47,085 nucleotides of DNA, taken from positions 1 through 47,085 of the forward strand of contig CAMAUE010000025.1 in assembly GCA_945861245.1 (NCBI GenBank), written 5' to 3'. Below are positions 16,812 to 25,768 of the stretch, piece by piece (position 1 is the first letter of the stretch; each line of letters opens with the position of its first letter). The stretch comes from Singulisphaera sp. GP187 (lineage in GTDB: Bacteria > Planctomycetota > Planctomycetia > Gemmatales > Gemmataceae). The translations under genes were made by a program, and so were the position numbers. The notes beneath the pieces are model-generated. The model ran no database searches and had not been told where the DNA came from. It saw only the letters and a list, made by a program, of their open reading frames with translations.

Positions 16812-17030
16812 TCAAAAGATCGGCAATTGCGGCGGTAAATCGCTCGGCGGGACGTTGATCTCTTCTGGCGGGACAATGACTACCTTGCCGTCGTGCCAGG
16901 TGGATGCGGACAGCCCGAGGAGCTTGTGTGGACGCGAAGGGCGTTCCAAACTGCCTCGTTTACAGCTTTCATGAGCTTGTCCTGATCCTTCATGATATCG
17001 CCAATGTCAAGCGTTTCCGTGGGTGTCATT
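16812..17030 (-). pseudogene. Frameshifted small antitoxin-like ORF
   Basis: From the ATG at 17030 (GGAG 7 bases upstream) the frame reads MTPTETLDIGDIMKDQDKLM through AVWNALRVH. It then goes off into an unlikely tail and stops at 16880. Skipping two bases at the CACACA run near 16923-16931 restores KLLGLSASTWHDGKVVIVPP, then EEINVPPSDLPPQLPIF, and a TGA at 16812. Short proteins ending in a W-x-D/G-K-V-V-x-(I/V)-PPE pattern often accompany zeta-like kinases, so this is probably the partner of the gene at 17186, inactivated by a 2-base insertion or duplication. It lies downstream of the kinase, whereas the partner more often precedes it. A sequencing error is possible. Confidence 0.6.
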
Positions 17031-17185
17031 GCATTACTCCTGTCCGAATCGAGTTCCAAAGAATCGGATCACTAACCACTTCTATTGTATCATTCATCTG
17101 AGCGATAGGTCGCATTTGGCCAAGATTTGTGTTATCAAGTATCGTCCACGAATCGGCCAGCGGCGCGTAGAGCGCGAAAAAATTA

Positions 17186-17563
17186 TTAATGCCCGCCAGC
17201 CTTGACGCGGGCCTGCACGCGCTGAATGCTGACCTCCGCCGACGGAACCCACACGAAGAACAAGTGAAACTTATATCCCGTCTGCTTCAACTCCGCAATC
17301 CATCGTGCAAACGTTCGGCTGCCGAGCGTCGTCTCGAACGCGAAGTTGACACGCTCGGCGGCGAGTTCGCGCAAGTGTTCGAGCATCACCCTGCCGGCTT
17401 TCAAAGCCATCTCGTCCGCATGAAATGCGGATAAGCCGCGGGCGATGGCGTCGGCGTTGACGTAATGGCACTTGCCGAACGCCCCGGAGAGCAGTGTGCG
17501 CGAGATCGTCGATTTGCCCGCGCCGTTCGGCCCGCCGATGATGATAAGGTTGGGATTGTTCAT
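17186..17563 (-). CDS. Zeta-toxin-like P-loop kinase, C-terminally truncated
   Basis: A 125-residue protein opening with MNNPNLIIIGGPNGAGKSTI, a textbook Walker A. HYVNADAIARGLS (the usual N-x-D-x-I/I-A segment) and FAFETTLGSRTF (the Glu-Thr-Thr motif of zeta/AAA_33 kinases) follow. Relatives run to about 190-200 residues, continuing after the V-x-x-GGH segment with an R-rich helix. Here the frame ends exactly at VKAGGH, so roughly the last third is lost. That region carries substrate contacts, so activity is doubtful. Such proteins phosphorylate small metabolites as toxins or act as housekeeping kinases. The start at 17563 is preferred over 17578 because the P-loop strand begins a few residues later. 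A damaged relative lies at 14428-14716. Confidence 0.7.
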   Translation of the reverse strand: MNNPNLIIIGGPNGAGKSTISRTLLSGAFGKCHYVNADAIARGLSAFHADEMALKAGRVMLEHLRELAAERVNFAFETTLGSRTFARWIAELKQTGYKFHLFFVWVPSAEVSIQRVQARVKAGGH

Positions 17564-17594
17564 GGAAAACGAACTCACTTGGGAAACGAGATGC

Positions 17595-17975
17595 TCATTC
17601 TCTGACTTCTTGAAATTTTATTAACCAACTCATGTTTTCACGGAACCATGATCCCCTCTGCATGGCGAAACTCTGAGAGGCTTCAATAACATGAGAATCT
17701 CGATCGTAGATGATTGTGATGTTGATGACGGATCCGTGCCAATCTTCTATCCAGCCCTGATTCTCGAATAGAACGGGCGTGCCGCTCTGCCAATCCGGTC
17801 CATTCTTCGGGCCGCCCAAGCGTTTATGAACATCCTTTGCTTCATCGCCCGCGTGAATCGAAAGATAGTTGCCAATCGAAACGCCCGAAAAAAATGTGCT
17901 TACATACAGGTAAATGGCGCAACCTGTAAGTAAGACAGCCAGCACGGAACCGTATGCAATGATGCGTTTTTTCAT
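17595..17975 (-). CDS. Small membrane-anchored or lipoprotein-like protein coupled to metH
   Basis: A 126-residue protein beginning MKKRIIAYGSVLAVLLTGCAIYLYV. That is a hydrophobic N-terminus with a TGC that resembles a lipobox, although the hydrophobic run continues past it, so a TM anchor is equally possible. The remaining 95 residues (HAGDEAKDVHKRLGGPKNG, then a WIEDWHG segment) recall the small BamE/SmpA-like fold in spacing only. The ATG at 17975 lies 7 bases after the metH stop with GAGG between, so the two are co-translated; longer in-frame starts would overlap metH. A role in methionine synthesis is not implied by sequence. Confidence 0.65.
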   Translation of the reverse strand: MKKRIIAYGSVLAVLLTGCAIYLYVSTFFSGVSIGNYLSIHAGDEAKDVHKRLGGPKNGPDWQSGTPVLFENQGWIEDWHGSVINITIIYDRDSHVIEASQSFAMQRGSWFRENMSWLIKFQEVRE

Positions 17976-17982
17976 GTCAGCC

Positions 17983-20900
17983 TCACTGCGTATCATACGC
18001 CAGATTCGGCCCCAGCCAGCGTTCGGCCTGGGCGAGCGGCATGCCTTTGCGGGCGGCATAGTCCTCGAGTTGGTCGCGTGTGATGAGATCGACGGCGAAA
18101 TAGCGCGCTTCGGGGTGCGCGAAGTACAAGCCGCTGACGCTCGCTGCGGGCCACATCGCATAGCTTTCCGTGAGCGTCATGTTGATCTTTGCTTCGACAT
18201 CGAGCAGCTTCCAGAGCGTGCCCTTTTCGGTATGATCGGGGCACGACGGATAGCCCGCTGCCGGACGGATGCCGCGATATTTTTCCTCGATGAGGTCGTC
18301 GGTGGTCAGCGCTTCGCTTTGGCCGAAGCCCCATTCGATACGGACTCGCTTGTGCAGATATTCCGCAAACGCCTCGGCCAAACGGTCGGCCAGCGATTCG
18401 GCCATAATGGCGTTGTAATCATCCCCTGCGGCCTTGAACGCATCGACGATCTCCTTGACGCCAAAGCCCGTACTGACGGCGAACGCACCGAGGTAATCGT
18501 GGATGCCGCTCTCCACCGGTGCGACATAGTCGGCGAGGCTGCGGAAATTCGCTTGGCCTTCGCGCTCCCATTGCTGGCGCAGCATCGGCATTCGGCAAAG
18601 TTCGTGCGTGCGCGACTCGTCGGTGTAGAGGACGATGTCGTCGCCATCGCTGTTGGCGGGGAAAAAGCCGTACACGCCACGAGCGTGAATTCCGTCCCCG
18701 TTTAGCCGCTCGCCTTTGGCGAGCGCGGCGCTGTTGCTGTCGTTCCGCGCGGGGTCCGCGCTCGCCAAAGGCGAGCGGCTAAACAGGATCGATTGCAACA
18801 TTTTTTGGGCATTGTCAAACAGTTCGCGTGCCTCTTTGCCGACGTGGGAGTCCTTGAAGATATCCGGGTACTTGCCCTTGAGTTCCCATGACATGAAGAA
18901 CGGCGACCAGTCGATGAACGGCACCAGCGTGTCGAGCGGCACGTCGATCGTTGTCGCGCCGAGAAAGCTCGGCTTGGCAATCGGCGTGTGTGGCCAATCG
19001 ATCTGGTAACGCTTGGCCTTGGCCTCGGCATAGGACACGAGCTTGCGTTCCCGACGTTTGCGGAAGCTTTCGCGGTCCTTGTCCTGAGCTTCGCGGTTTT
19101 CGCGGTCGAGATCCCGGCGTGCTTCGGGCCGCATCAAACGATCAACGACGCCGACGCAGCGCGACGCATCCTTCACGTGAAGGGTGATGTTGCTGTAGCA
19201 TGGCGCGATACGCACCGCCGTGTGCTTCGCGCTCGTCGTCGCGCCGCCGATGAGCAGCGGGATGGTGAAGCCTTCGCGCTGCATCTCCTTGGCGACGTGG
19301 ACCATCTCGTCGAGCGATGGCGTGATAAGGCCGGAGAGGCCGATCATGTCCACGCCTTGCTTCTTGGCTTCGTCGAGGATTTTCTCGCACGGGACCATGA
19401 CGCCGAGGTCGATGATTTCGTAATCATTGCAGCCAAGGACGACGCCGACGATGTTCTTGCCGATGTCATGCACGTCGCCTCGGACGGTCGCCATGAGGAT
19501 TTTGCCTCGCGCCTGATGGACGGCCCCGCTTTTCTTGCGTTCCTCTTCCATGAAGGGCAGAAGGTATTTCACGGCCTGTTTCATGACGCGGGCGCTTTTT
19601 ACGACCTGCGGCAGAAACATCTTGCCCGCGCCAAAGAGGTCGCCGACGACGTTCATGCCGTCCATGAGCGGGCCTTCGATGATGCGCAGGGCGCGATCGT
19701 ATTGATGCCGAGCTTCCTCGACGTCCTGTTCGATGAAGTCGGCGATGCCGCTGACGAGACCGTGTTTGAGCCGTTCCTCGACGGACGCGTTGCGCCAGGC
19801 GTTCATCTGAACTTCGGTCTTGTCCTTCTTTTTAACGGACTCGGAAAACTTGAGCAGCCGATCGGTCGCGTCATCTCGGCGGTTGAGGACAACGTCTTCG
19901 ACGTGCTCGAGCAGGTCTTTAGGTATTTCTTCGTATATCTGCAATTGGCCTGGGTTGACGATGCCCATGTCGAGGCCGGCCTTGATCGCGTGGTAGAGAA
20001 AGACGGCGTTGATCGCCTCGCGGACGGCTTCGTTGCCCCGGAAGCTGAACGACACGTTGCTGACGCCGCCGGACGTCTTCGCCTTGGGGAACAGGCGTTT
20101 CAACTCGCGCACGGCTTTGAAGAACTCGACGGCGTAGTTGTTGTGCTCCTCCATGCCCGTGCCGACGGTGAGGATGTTGGTGTCGAAGATGATGTCCGAC
20201 GGATCGAAGCCGACTTCCTCGGTGAGCAGTTGATAGGAAACCGCGCAGATGCGGACCTTGTCCTCGCAAGTCACCGCCTGCCCGCGTGGCATGCCCGGGA
20301 TCGCGAAGTCATCGGTGAACGCCATGACGACGACGGCGGCACCATAGCGTTTGACGAGGCGAGCTTGTTCGAGGAATTTCTCTTTGCCTTCCTTCAAGCT
20401 GATCGAGTTGACGATGCCTTTGCCTTGAAGACATTGCAGGCCGGCTTCGATGATCTCGAACTTGGAGCTATCGACCATGATCGGGACATTGGACAAACCC
20501 GGTTCGTTCGCCAGAAGGCGCAGGAAGCGCGTCATCGCTTCTTTGCCGTCGATCAGGTCGGCGTCCATGTTGATGTCGAGGATGTTTGCGCCGCCTTCGA
20601 TCTGATCGCGGGCGATCTTGATGGCGGCGTCGAACTGACCCTCCTTGATGAGACGCTTGAACTTGAGGGAGCCGGTGATGTTGCAGCGCTCGCCGACCAT
20701 GACGAAGTTGGTCTCCGGGCGAACGATGAGCACCTCGTTGCCGGAATAGTAGGACCAATCGGGCAGGTCAGGCACGCGGCGAGGGGTGACGCCTTCGACG
20801 GCCTGGCCGAAAGCGTGAATCCACTCCGGCGTCGTGCCGCAACAGCCGCCGATGATGTTGACCCAGCCCGAGCGAGCGAATTCGCCGAGCATCTTCGCGG

Positions 20901-21786
20901 TGCCATCGCGACCAAAGCCGCGGAATCCGCCCATGCCGTCGGGCAGGCCGGCGTTGGGGTAGACGGAGATCGGCAGTCGAGATATCTGCGCGATGCCTTC
21001 GATGGCGGGCCGAATGAGATCGACGCCCACGCCGCAATTGAACCCGACGGCCAACGCGTCGAAATGTGACACGGAGACGTAGTACGCCTCGGGCGTCTGC
21101 GCGAACAGCGTGCGGCCATTCTCATAGATCGTGCCGGAAATGATCGTCGGCACGCGCACGCCGAAGTCGGCGTTGTACTTGTCGATGGCGTACAGGCACG
21201 CCTTGAGCACGAGGATGTCATTGCCCGTTTCGACCGCAATCAGGTCGGCGCCGCCTTCGATCAACGCTTTGACCTGGCCGTAGTAGCTGTTGGCAAACGC
21301 CTCGAAGCTGATCGTCCTCGCACCCTGATCCGCCTGGCCGGGTTCGATGTAGAGAGTCTTGTTCGTTGGTCCGATGCTGCCGGCGACGAACCTCGGCCTG
21401 TCGGGATTCTTACGCGTAAACTCATCGCAAACTTTCCGCGCCAGGCCAGCCGCCTTTTTGTTGATCTCTTCGACGAACGGGCTGAGCTGAAATTCCTCGA
21501 GACCAAGTTGGTTGCCATTGAAGCTGCACGTTTCGACGATGTCCGCACCGGCTTCGAGATAGGCGCGGTGGATGTCCTCGATCATCTGCGGTTGCGTGAG
21601 GACCAGCGCTTCCGTGCAATTCATCAGCGAGACTGGATGCGTCCGAAAGCGCTCGCCGCGATAGTCGGGTTCTTGCGGCTTGTACGAGTAGATGAGCGCG
21701 CCCATCGACCCGTCGAGCAGCAAGATGCGGCGCGACATCAGTTCACGTATGGCATCCAGGGGCTTGGCTTGGGTCAGAATCGACAT
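17983..21786 (-). CDS. metH: Cobalamin-dependent methionine synthase
   Basis: A 1267-residue cytosolic enzyme that transfers a methyl group from methyltetrahydrofolate to homocysteine through cobalamin. The N-terminal homocysteine domain has LLDGSMG and the zinc cysteines in GFNCGVG and GGCCGTTP. The pterin-binding domain follows, with GERCNITGS and [14 protein letters not shown]. The B12 domain has DVHDIGKN (histidine near residue 768, the cobalt ligand) and [10 protein letters not shown]. The C-terminal activation domain has [10 protein letters not shown] and [18 protein letters not shown] segments. The E. coli enzyme is 1227 residues; the extra length is largely a 28-residue insert (about 1001-1029) encoded by a palindromic repeat. 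It is co-translated with the small gene downstream. No riboswitch was recognised upstream. Confidence 0.97.
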   Translation of the reverse strand: MSILTQAKPLDAIRELMSRRILLLDGSMGALIYSYKPQEPDYRGERFRTHPVSLMNCTEALVLTQPQMIEDIHRAYLEAGADIVETCSFNGNQLGLEEFQLSPFVEEINKKAAGLARKVCDEFTRKNPDRPRFVAGSIGPTNKTLYIEPGQADQGARTISFEAFANSYYGQVKALIEGGADLIAVETGNDILVLKACLYAIDKYNADFGVRVPTIISGTIYENGRTLFAQTPEAYYVSVSHFDALAVGFNCGVGVDLIRPAIEGIAQISRLPISVYPNAGLPDGMGGFRGFGRDGTAKMLGEFARSGWVNIIGGCCGTTPEWIHAFGQAVEGVTPRRVPDLPDWSYYSGNEVLIVRPETNFVMVGERCNITGSLKFKRLIKEGQFDAAIKIARDQIEGGANILDINMDADLIDGKEAMTRFLRLLANEPGLSNVPIMVDSSKFEIIEAGLQCLQGKGIVNSISLKEGKEKFLEQARLVKRYGAAVVVMAFTDDFAIPGMPRGQAVTCEDKVRICAVSYQLLTEEVGFDPSDIIFDTNILTVGTGMEEHNNYAVEFFKAVRELKRLFPKAKTSGGVSNVSFSFRGNEAVREAINAVFLYHAIKAGLDMGIVNPGQLQIYEEIPKDLLEHVEDVVLNRRDDATDRLLKFSESVKKKDKTEVQMNAWRNASVEERLKHGLVSGIADFIEQDVEEARHQYDRALRIIEGPLMDGMNVVGDLFGAGKMFLPQVVKSARVMKQAVKYLLPFMEEERKKSGAVHQARGKILMATVRGDVHDIGKNIVGVVLGCNDYEIIDLGVMVPCEKILDEAKKQGVDMIGLSGLITPSLDEMVHVAKEMQREGFTIPLLIGGATTSAKHTAVRIAPCYSNITLHVKDASRCVGVVDRLMRPEARRDLDRENREAQDKDRESFRKRRERKLVSYAEAKAKRYQIDWPHTPIAKPSFLGATTIDVPLDTLVPFIDWSPFFMSWELKGKYPDIFKDSHVGKEARELFDNAQKMLQSILFSRSPLASADPARNDSNSAALAKGERLNGDGIHARGVYGFFPANSDGDDIVLYTDESRTHELCRMPMLRQQWEREGQANFRSLADYVAPVESGIHDYLGAFAVSTGFGVKEIVDAFKAAGDDYNAIMAESLADRLAEAFAEYLHKRVRIEWGFGQSEALTTDDLIEEKYRGIRPAAGYPSCPDHTEKGTLWKLLDVEAKINMTLTESYAMWPAASVSGLYFAHPEARYFAVDLITRDQLEDYAARKGMPLAQAERWLGPNLAYDTQ
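18700..18784. repeat. Family 2 palindrome inserted in frame in metH
   Basis: An 85-bp inverted repeat with arms GTTTAGCCGCTCGCCTTTGG and CCAAAGGCGAGCGGCTAAAC, matching the intergenic copies at 8066-8133 and 38653-38733. In the metH frame it encodes [20 protein letters not shown], then LAKGERLN, between MLQSIL and the conserved [10 protein letters not shown]. Confidence 0.92.
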
Positions 21787-21874
21787 ATTGGCAATATCCG
21801 TTTTGATTATCCGGGGCGTATCATTTTCAAGATAGAGTATCTGGGGAATTCATGCCAGATGAATTGGCGTTTCT

Positions 21875-21944
21875 GGCGAGCCTAGCCGCGTAAGCGGCAG
21901 GTTTGCGGTCGGTTCAACCTGCCGCTTACGCGGCTAGGCTCGCC
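21875..21944. repeat. Family 5 palindrome upstream of metH
   Basis: A 70-bp near-perfect inverted repeat, GGCGAGCCTAGCCGCGTAAG with the reverse complement CTTACGCGGCTAGGCTCGCC on the right. It lies between the divergent metH and rpmE genes; a degenerate relative is at 16724-16787. Confidence 0.88.
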
Positions 21945-22036
21945 TTCATTTCTTTCAACTTCCGCCTTGCTCTTCAATTCAGATTGGCATATCATAATAT
22001 TTCTATCCATTTGAAAACAATGCTTGAGCGAGAGCC

Positions 22037-22291
22037 ATGAAGAAAGACATTCACCCCAAATACGAAGAAGCGACCGTCACCTGCGGTTGTGGCAACAAAT
22101 TCACGACGCGCAGCACCAAGAAGGCTATCTCCATCGAAATCTGCTCCGCGTGCCATCCGTTCTTCACCGGCAAGATGAAGTACGTTGACACGACGGGCCG
22201 ACTCGAAAAATTCCAGAAGAAATACAACTGGGACAAGCGCAAGAAACCCGAAGAGAAGCCCGAAGAAGTCGCCGCTGTCGCCGCCAAGTAG
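22037..22291 (+). CDS. rpmE: 50S ribosomal protein bL31
   Basis: An 84-residue protein with the bL31 signature [28 protein letters not shown] and [14 protein letters not shown]. The cysteines (C-x-C and C-x-x-C) are those of the zinc-binding C+ form, often replaced by a C- paralogue under zinc limitation in other bacteria. The tail is Lys/Glu/Ala-rich ([17 protein letters not shown]), longer than in E. coli. It is followed by its own strong terminator. Confidence 0.97.
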   Translation: MKKDIHPKYEEATVTCGCGNKFTTRSTKKAISIEICSACHPFFTGKMKYVDTTGRLEKFQKKYNWDKRKKPEEKPEEVAAVAAK

Positions 22292-22307
22292 CGACCGCGA
22301 TTCAACC

Positions 22308-22345
22308 AAGGCAAAAGGATGCTCCGCGCGTCCTTTTGCCTTTTT
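22308..22345 (+). terminator. Rho-independent terminator of rpmE
   Basis: AAGGCAAAAGGA and TCCTTTTGCCTT form a stem around GCTCCGCGCG, followed by TTTTTTGTTTG. Confidence 0.92.
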
Positions 22346-22358
22346 TGTTTGTTTATTT

Positions 22359-22416
22359 TCGCTTGGCGTTTAGCGCTCGCTTGACCCGACGTTGAGCGCT
22401 AAGCCGCAAGCGGAAT
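22359..22416. repeat. Family 1 palindrome
   Basis: The inverted repeat TTCGCTTGGCGTTTAGCGCT / AGCGCTAAGCCGCAAGCGGA lies between the rpmE terminator and prfA, with a few mismatches in the left arm. Confidence 0.85.
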
Positions 22417-22437
22417 ACCCCAAGGACCCGCGATTTC

Positions 22438-23553
22438 ATGTGGCCGGCATTTGAACAGGCTCTGATCCGCCTTGGCGAAGTCGAAGTGTTGCTCGGCGAT
22501 CCCGCCGTCATCGGCGATCGTACGCGCTACACCAAGATCGCCAAGGAGCACGGCTCACTTCAGAAGATGATTCGGCCCTACAACGACTTCCTCAAGGTAT
22601 CCGACGAAATCGCTCAAGCCAACTTGATGTTCGATGGCGCCGACGCCGACCTGAAGGTGATGGTCGAGGAAGAACTCAAATCGCTCATGGTCCGCGAAGT
22701 CGAGCTTCGCACTCGGCTCGAAGACATCTTGCTGATGGGCGGCGAGGACTACGGCAGCATCATCGTCGAAATTCGCGCCGGCACGGGCGGGGATGAAGCC
22801 GCCCTCTTCGCCGGCGATCTCTATCGCATGTATTCGCAGTTTGGCCGCGACAAAGGCTGGAAGATCGAAGAAATATCGTTCAGCCCCGGCGAGCAAGGCG
22901 GGTACAAGGAAGTCGTCTTCGGCGTCAGTGGTGACGACGCGTATCAGCATCTCAAATACGAAAGCGGCGGCCATCGCGTGCAGCGTGTGCCCAAGACCGA
23001 GACGCAGGGCCGTATTCATACCTCGGCAGCGACCGTGGCCATCCTGCCTGAACCGGATGAAGTGCAGATCGAAGTCAAGGAATCCGACATCGAATGGGAA
23101 CGCATGCGAGCCGGGGGCGCCGGCGGGCAGCACGTGAATAAAACCGAAAGCGCCGTCCGCATCTGGTACAAAAAAGGCACGCCGGATGAGTTTGAAGTGA
23201 AGTGCCAGGATGAACGCAGTCAGAGTAAAAACTACGACCGCGCCATGCGAATCCTGCGCAGCCGCGTGTTTGAACGACAGCGTGAAAAGCTGCATCAAGA
23301 GCGTGCCCAGCACCGCAAAAGCCTGATCGGTTCTGGCGATCGCAGCGAGCGCATTCGCACGTACAACTTTCCGCAGAACCGTATCACCGATCATCGCATC
23401 AATGAATCGTGGTACAAGCTCGATGCCATCGTCCAAGGCAACCTGGGCGAAGTCATCGAGACGCTCCGAGCCCATGACAAGAAACAACGCCTGGCTGAAT
23501 CAAACCCGGAAGCCGTGATGAAGAACGTCGCCGAAGCAAACGCCCGGCTTTAG
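22438..23553 (+). CDS. prfA: Peptide chain release factor 1
   Basis: A 371-residue class I release factor. GAGGQHVNKTESA (GGQ near residue 228) inserts into the peptidyl-transferase centre to hydrolyse peptidyl-tRNA. The stop-codon-reading segment is RVPKTETQGRIHTS, with the P-x-T tripeptide typical of RF1 rather than the SPF of RF2, so it should decode UAA and UAG. Length is close to the 360 residues of E. coli RF1. AAGGA sits about 11 bases upstream of the ATG. A terminator follows. It lies downstream of rpmE, a gene pairing seen in many bacteria; no prmC is next to it. Confidence 0.96.
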   Translation: MWPAFEQALIRLGEVEVLLGDPAVIGDRTRYTKIAKEHGSLQKMIRPYNDFLKVSDEIAQANLMFDGADADLKVMVEEELKSLMVREVELRTRLEDILLMGGEDYGSIIVEIRAGTGGDEAALFAGDLYRMYSQFGRDKGWKIEEISFSPGEQGGYKEVVFGVSGDDAYQHLKYESGGHRVQRVPKTETQGRIHTSAATVAILPEPDEVQIEVKESDIEWERMRAGGAGGQHVNKTESAVRIWYKKGTPDEFEVKCQDERSQSKNYDRAMRILRSRVFERQREKLHQERAQHRKSLIGSGDRSERIRTYNFPQNRITDHRINESWYKLDAIVQGNLGEVIETLRAHDKKQRLAESNPEAVMKNVAEANARL

Positions 23554-23575
23554 AGCGATTCGCAGTGCCAGCGAG

Positions 23576-23618
23576 GCGCTTGCCCAACAGCCGATGGGCA
23601 AGCGCTTTGGCTATTTTT
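23576..23618 (+). terminator. Terminator hairpin of prfA
   Basis: GCGCTTGCCCA and TGGGCAAGCGC pair around ACAGCCGA, followed by TTTGGCTATTTTT. The U-tract is interrupted but the stem is perfect. Confidence 0.8.
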
Positions 23619-23903
23619 CGGGGTGTTGGCCACGAATCCCAGGGAGAGAGGGGCGGCGCCAGGCGTGAAAAACAAATCAAATAATTCGCCAAATCGAGTT
23701 TGACTTTCACTCATTCCGTCGTTTAGAATCCAATCAGCAGTTTATCACCGCCTCCTTTGAAGCTCCCCAGGAATGGTGGACAATCAGATAACGGTGTAAA
23801 CTCACCGTAGGAGGTTCATCTCGGCACGGCGACGGTCGTCATCGTCGCGGCGGCCATAGTCGTCGAGGCCGAGCGAGCGTTCGCCATTCAGCTGCCAATC
23901 GCC

Positions 23904-24695
23904 TCAGCCTTCCAGGTCCACGTCTTGCCAGTCGGTTACGAACATATGGCCCGGTTTGTGCGTCACGCAGAGCGGCGGTTTGGCGTGCATGACGACGGCT
24001 TGAGGCGTTACGCCGCACGCCCAGAAGACGGGGATTTCGCCGGGGCGGAGTTCGACGGCGTCGCCGAAATCGGGCTGAGTGAGGTCGCGGATGCCGATCG
24101 CGGCAGGATCGCCAAGGTGGATCGGCGTGCCATGAGCCCGGGTGAAGCGCGAGCAAATCTGCGTCGCCCGGATCGCTTGCGCCGGCGTCATTGGCCGCAT
24201 CGATACGACCATCGGACCATGAAAGATGCCCGCCCGCTGGCAGGCGATATTTGTGCGATACATCGGCACGTTGCAATTCGCCTCGATGTGGCGAACCGGC
24301 AGCCCGGCTTGCAGCAGCGCGCTTTCAAACGTGAACGAACAGCCGAGCAAGAACGCGATCCAATCGGGCTGCCAAAGATTGCGCACATCGGTCGGCTCAG
24401 CGAGGAGTTCGCCGTTCTGGTAGACGCGATATGCTGGGACATCGGTCCGCAGATCAGCGCCCGGGGCACACAAGCGCGGCTCGGGATCGCCAGGTTCGGT
24501 CACGTCGAGCAGCGGGCATGGCTTCGGATTACGCTGACAGAACAGCAGGAAGTCGAACGCCAGTTCCTTGGGCAGCACGACCAGGTTCGCTTGTACATGC
24601 CCCATCGCCAGGCCCGATGTCACGCCGGCGAATTCGCCGAGCCGAATGCGCTGACGCAGTTCGCGGCCGGCGTTGTGGGTACCCGTCGCATTCAT
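23904..24695 (-). CDS. DUF1445 / YcsI-family putative hydro-lyase
   Basis: A 263-residue cytosolic protein with the hallmarks of the DUF1445 (UPF0317, YcsI) family: an early G-x-x-x-GLAMGHVQANLVVLP segment, DVTEPGDPEP, the mid-protein FLLGCSFTFE, TNIACQRAG and GPMVVSMRP, and a late PVFWACGVTPQ and ITHKPGHM-like end. Length matches the family (about 260). Members are annotated as hydro-lyases, and a eukaryotic relative is a D-glutamate cyclase. A comparable amino- or hydroxy-acid substrate is plausible but not shown. AGGAA precedes the ATG. It is divergent from the YiiX-like gene and convergent with prfA. The 285 bp before it (23619-23903) holds no gene I can support. Confidence 0.88.
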   Translation of the reverse strand: MNATGTHNAGRELRQRIRLGEFAGVTSGLAMGHVQANLVVLPKELAFDFLLFCQRNPKPCPLLDVTEPGDPEPRLCAPGADLRTDVPAYRVYQNGELLAEPTDVRNLWQPDWIAFLLGCSFTFESALLQAGLPVRHIEANCNVPMYRTNIACQRAGIFHGPMVVSMRPMTPAQAIRATQICSRFTRAHGTPIHLGDPAAIGIRDLTQPDFGDAVELRPGEIPVFWACGVTPQAVVMHAKPPLCVTHKPGHMFVTDWQDVDLEG

Positions 24696-24908
24696 CGCAA
24701 CATTCCTCTATCTGTCGTAATCCGCACTTTGCATGTGAAACCTTGCCGATTGTACAAAATGGAATTGCTTTTGACCTATGAGAAGACAAGAGTCAAGTGA
24801 GTGTATGTTAATTTTGTAGGCGGATTGGCTCGAAAAGAGACAAGTCTCGACGTTATACGGATTTTATTGTCACCTATGAGTCAGTGTCGTTTTCCCCGGA
24901 GTGCTCGG

Positions 24909-25658
24909 ATGCGAACCCCGTGGTGTCTGCCTGCTGGATTCCTACTATTATTCTTTGGCGTTGCCCATGGGCAAGCGACGAAGAGCACCATCATCTCGGT
25001 TGGCTTTCTGGACTCGCGCGAAGCGAACGGCAATCTGGTCGCTGTGGGATACACGCCACAGCCGGGCGACATTATCCTTTTCGATGCTCACAATCGTCTG
25101 CATCATGCGTTTTACAAAATGGCAAATACGAGCGCTCCCACGCATTCGGCAATCGTCATCGCCAAGCCGGGCGGCGGGACGGCGCTGCTCGATATTGTGG
25201 GGCCGTTTCCGCCGTTGGCGAAAGTCGAAGTCGTCAATGTTGAAACGCGGCTGCCGAATTACAAAGGCTCGATCATGGTCCGACGCATCAAGCAACCGCT
25301 GACCCCCGAACAAAATCAACGCCTGACCGATTTCGCCTATGCTCAAAACGGCAAGCGGTTTGCCCTTGGCCGCATCATCTTGCAGGTCACGCCGTTCTGC
25401 CCGCGGAATGGACTTCGGCACACGCTGTTCGCTCGCACCGAGTTGGATCGCAGCCGTTGGTTCTGCTCGGAGTTGGTCATTGCCGCGTGCACAGTCGGCG
25501 GCGTGCTCGATTCCGCAACGTGTCCCGCGAACGCGACCTATCCGCGCGATTTGGCCTACGACGAGCGCTTTGATTTTTCACCCTACTTCTATCCACCGAC
25601 GCCCTGGGCCAACGAAGCGATCGTGGTGAAAAACGAGAAGCGTGTTGCCGTTGAGTAG
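24909..25658 (+). CDS. Secreted YiiX-like permuted papain-fold (NlpC/P60-type) protein
   Basis: A 249-residue exported protein. The signal peptide is MRTPWCLPAGFLLLFFGVAHG. The mature part has PGDIILFD, then THSAIVI with a candidate histidine, and a later WFCSELVI. That is the order of the permuted YiiX/DUF830 family, in which the histidine comes before the cysteine (here Cys of FCSEL). Such enzymes cleave or form amide or thioester bonds, for example on lipids or peptides; the substrate here is unknown. The start at 24909 is chosen because GGAG lies 8 bases upstream and it begins the signal peptide; ATGs at 24801 and 24876 are also in frame. Confidence 0.78.
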   Translation: MRTPWCLPAGFLLLFFGVAHGQATKSTIISVGFLDSREANGNLVAVGYTPQPGDIILFDAHNRLHHAFYKMANTSAPTHSAIVIAKPGGGTALLDIVGPFPPLAKVEVVNVETRLPNYKGSIMVRRIKQPLTPEQNQRLTDFAYAQNGKRFALGRIILQVTPFCPRNGLRHTLFARTELDRSRWFCSELVIAACTVGGVLDSATCPANATYPRDLAYDERFDFSPYFYPPTPWANEAIVVKNEKRVAVE

Positions 25659-25684
25659 GCGTGCGGAGATTATCAGATTCTGTG

Positions 25685-25750
25685 TTTCCACCGCTTACGG
25701 CGTACCTTTATTTGCGGGGCCTTGTTCGAGCGCTAAGCCGCAAGCGGAAA
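25685..25750. repeat. Degenerate family 1 palindrome
   Basis: The right arm, GAGCGCTAAGCCGCAAGCGG, is intact. The left arm has decayed to TTTCCACCGCTTACGGCGTA. It lies between the convergent YiiX-like and secreted hypothetical genes. Confidence 0.7.
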
Positions 25751-25768
25751 TCCGATGCGCACGGCAAT

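Noticed and set aside
18988..21069. Long plus-strand ORF (693 codons) opposite metH
   Set aside because: It is the antisense of metH, a sure gene, and shows no family features; GC-rich third positions open such shadow frames. The same applies to 15259-16650 opposite the cytochrome gene.
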